NCBI RefSeq assembly: GCF_050948175.1
Contig: NC_135200.1
Coordinates: forward strand, 3,339,001 to 3,403,000
DNA from: Xylocopa sonorina
Taxonomy: Eukaryota; Arthropoda; Insecta; Hymenoptera; Apidae
Reading direction: 5' to 3'
Length of the DNA stretch: 64,000 nucleotides
Each line of letters opens with the position of its first letter. Position 1 is the first letter of the stretch. The translations under genes and the position numbers were made by a program. Positions 62,801 to 64,000 of this stretch are shown in pieces. The notes beneath the pieces are model-generated. The model did no database searches. It saw nothing but the letters and a program-made list of their open reading frames with translations, and was not told where the DNA came from.

Positions 62801-64000
62801 TTCCGTGTGAAAGCAGTTTCTTGTTCGCCACGAGATTGTTTTTTCTTCTTTTTTTAAGCGTAGGAACGAACGAGCCAATTTTTCAACGCGAGACGGATAA
62901 CGATACGTACGAGCGGAATGAAGGTAATTAATGTGGTTTCGAATACCGTATCGACGCGACGGACTTGTGAAAGTCCAGGAAATTTTAGCGATTTTTAACG
63001 TTTCCGCGGATGTGAATGCTGTAACGTTCTTTTTAAAGCCGATCGTGACGCGTTTTTACGGCTCGCTGAAATTTTTATTATCCGCGTTCACGTGTTAGAA
63101 TCATTTTCAGAGGAAGAATATTTTATTCCTTTGTCGTGGAAATATTTCACTCTCCGGTTGAAAATTTCACCGTTCAACGCGAGAATTAAATTCGTCGCCT
63201 CCAGAATCGCTTAACAAATGTAATAGATAAAAATAGTTGTTAAATCTGGACACGAGTGGACGACAGCTCGTACAATTTTCGAGATATTAACTCCAACAGT
63301 TGTATCGATATATACACCGTGTACACGAAGAAGAATAAAAAAAAAGTGAAGGAAATGGAGAAACGTCAATTGAAAATTGCATCTCGTGTCCGCTTTAATT
63401 GGTTTCTCGACGCGGACACGCTGAACCCATTAAACGCGGCTGTATTTATTGCAAACACGCCCGCGCGTACGCGTACACAACGTGCCTCGTGGAAAACGTA
63501 ATTTTTCCCTTCTGAGAATCGGTTGCACCACTTTTTTGGAGTCAACGCATGGCAAACAAAGGATTAGTCGAGTCAATGCTGGGGTAAATGTGTCGCGCAG
63601 CTGTTTAAGAATTTCGGTTTCACGACGCTTAGGTTTGCTTCGAGATCGGTGATTTATTTCGAACCTCTACCTGTTGTTACATACTTGTAGTTCATTTTAC
63701 GCGTATGATCGTGCTTTAAGTTGCATTACGCAATTTTATTAGGTCGTGACGTATCAAATGCCCGTTCTCTGCGGTCGAAGTAAAAAGTCGTTCGTGTCTA
63801 ATGTATCTTTGTTTAATTAAAGTACTCTTCTCTTCTTTTCAAACAGTTTCCCACGAAAAGTACCGAGCTCAGCCTTACAAAACAAAAAAAGAATATATTT
63901 TCCGTTACTTCTCGAATCGAAAGAGATTTATTTCTCCAAATCCTATGCAATTAAATCGAGTGGCATCGAAATGCACCAAGCTTTAATCACTCGAAACAAC
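62801..64000. other. non-coding, nothing recognised
   Basis: Mixed composition with no open frame that looks like protein on either strand and no repeats of note. It may be raskol intron or 5' flank. Confidence 0.5.

Noticed and set aside
1..64000. tRNA, rRNA, CRISPR, known insect microRNAs, autonomous transposons
   Set aside because: Read through for tRNA B-box-like sequence, a handful of conserved microRNA seeds, spaced repeats and transposase-like frames. Nothing convincing, although a manual scan can miss diverged copies.

Overview
The window is nuclear DNA from an insect, most likely a hymenopteran (bee, wasp or ant). It is AT-rich overall with many CpG-rich patches, GT-AG introns, short (TTAGG)n-type motifs, many GA/CT microsatellites, and one clearly recognisable gene of insect type. 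The genus cannot be named from sequence alone.

The only gene I can support is on the minus strand between 51622 and 60239. It is the 3' part of the orthologue of Drosophila raskol, the insect member of the SynGAP/DAB2IP/RASAL2 family of Ras GTPase-activating proteins. Eight coding exons with GT-AG junctions and matching phases join into one frame of 3483 bp (1160 codons plus stop). They encode, in order, the end of the PH region, a C2 domain, the RasGAP domain with its arginine finger and FLR signature, a long Asn/Ser-rich linker with an NPVY motif, and a C-terminal coiled coil. The first exon seen is internal (phase 0, no ATG), so the N-terminus lies in one or more further upstream exons, probably beyond 60812 or outside the window.

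Region 60240-64000 is raskol upstream intron or flank. It holds a 437-bp TTAA-bounded MITE-like element (60376-60812), a cluster of AAAGTG/CACTTT motifs (61496-61589) and a CpG-rich patch with TATA-like boxes (62440-62780).

Region 1-51621 (about 51 kb) shows no recognisable protein or RNA gene. It alternates AT-rich DNA with CpG-rich islands near 1.7-2.2, 6.3-6.6, 9.2-9.8, 16.2-18.4, 20.2-20.6, 26.4-28.0, 30.5-34.3 and 34.5-37.9 kb. Several islands carry long (GA)n/(CT)n, (CAC)n and (GTC)n tracts and have the look of insect promoters or 5' UTRs, but no coding exon could be tied to them. The part just below 51622 should contain the raskol 3' UTR. Other structures there are a 33-bp minisatellite at 13568-13939, a diverged local duplication at 3307-3680 and an 11-bp perfect inverted repeat at 44274-44315.

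No bacterial-type system, CRISPR array, virus-like gene or autonomous transposon was found. Long open frames in the GC-rich islands are mostly compositional: they overlap on both strands, many start without ATG, and they show no recognisable domain.
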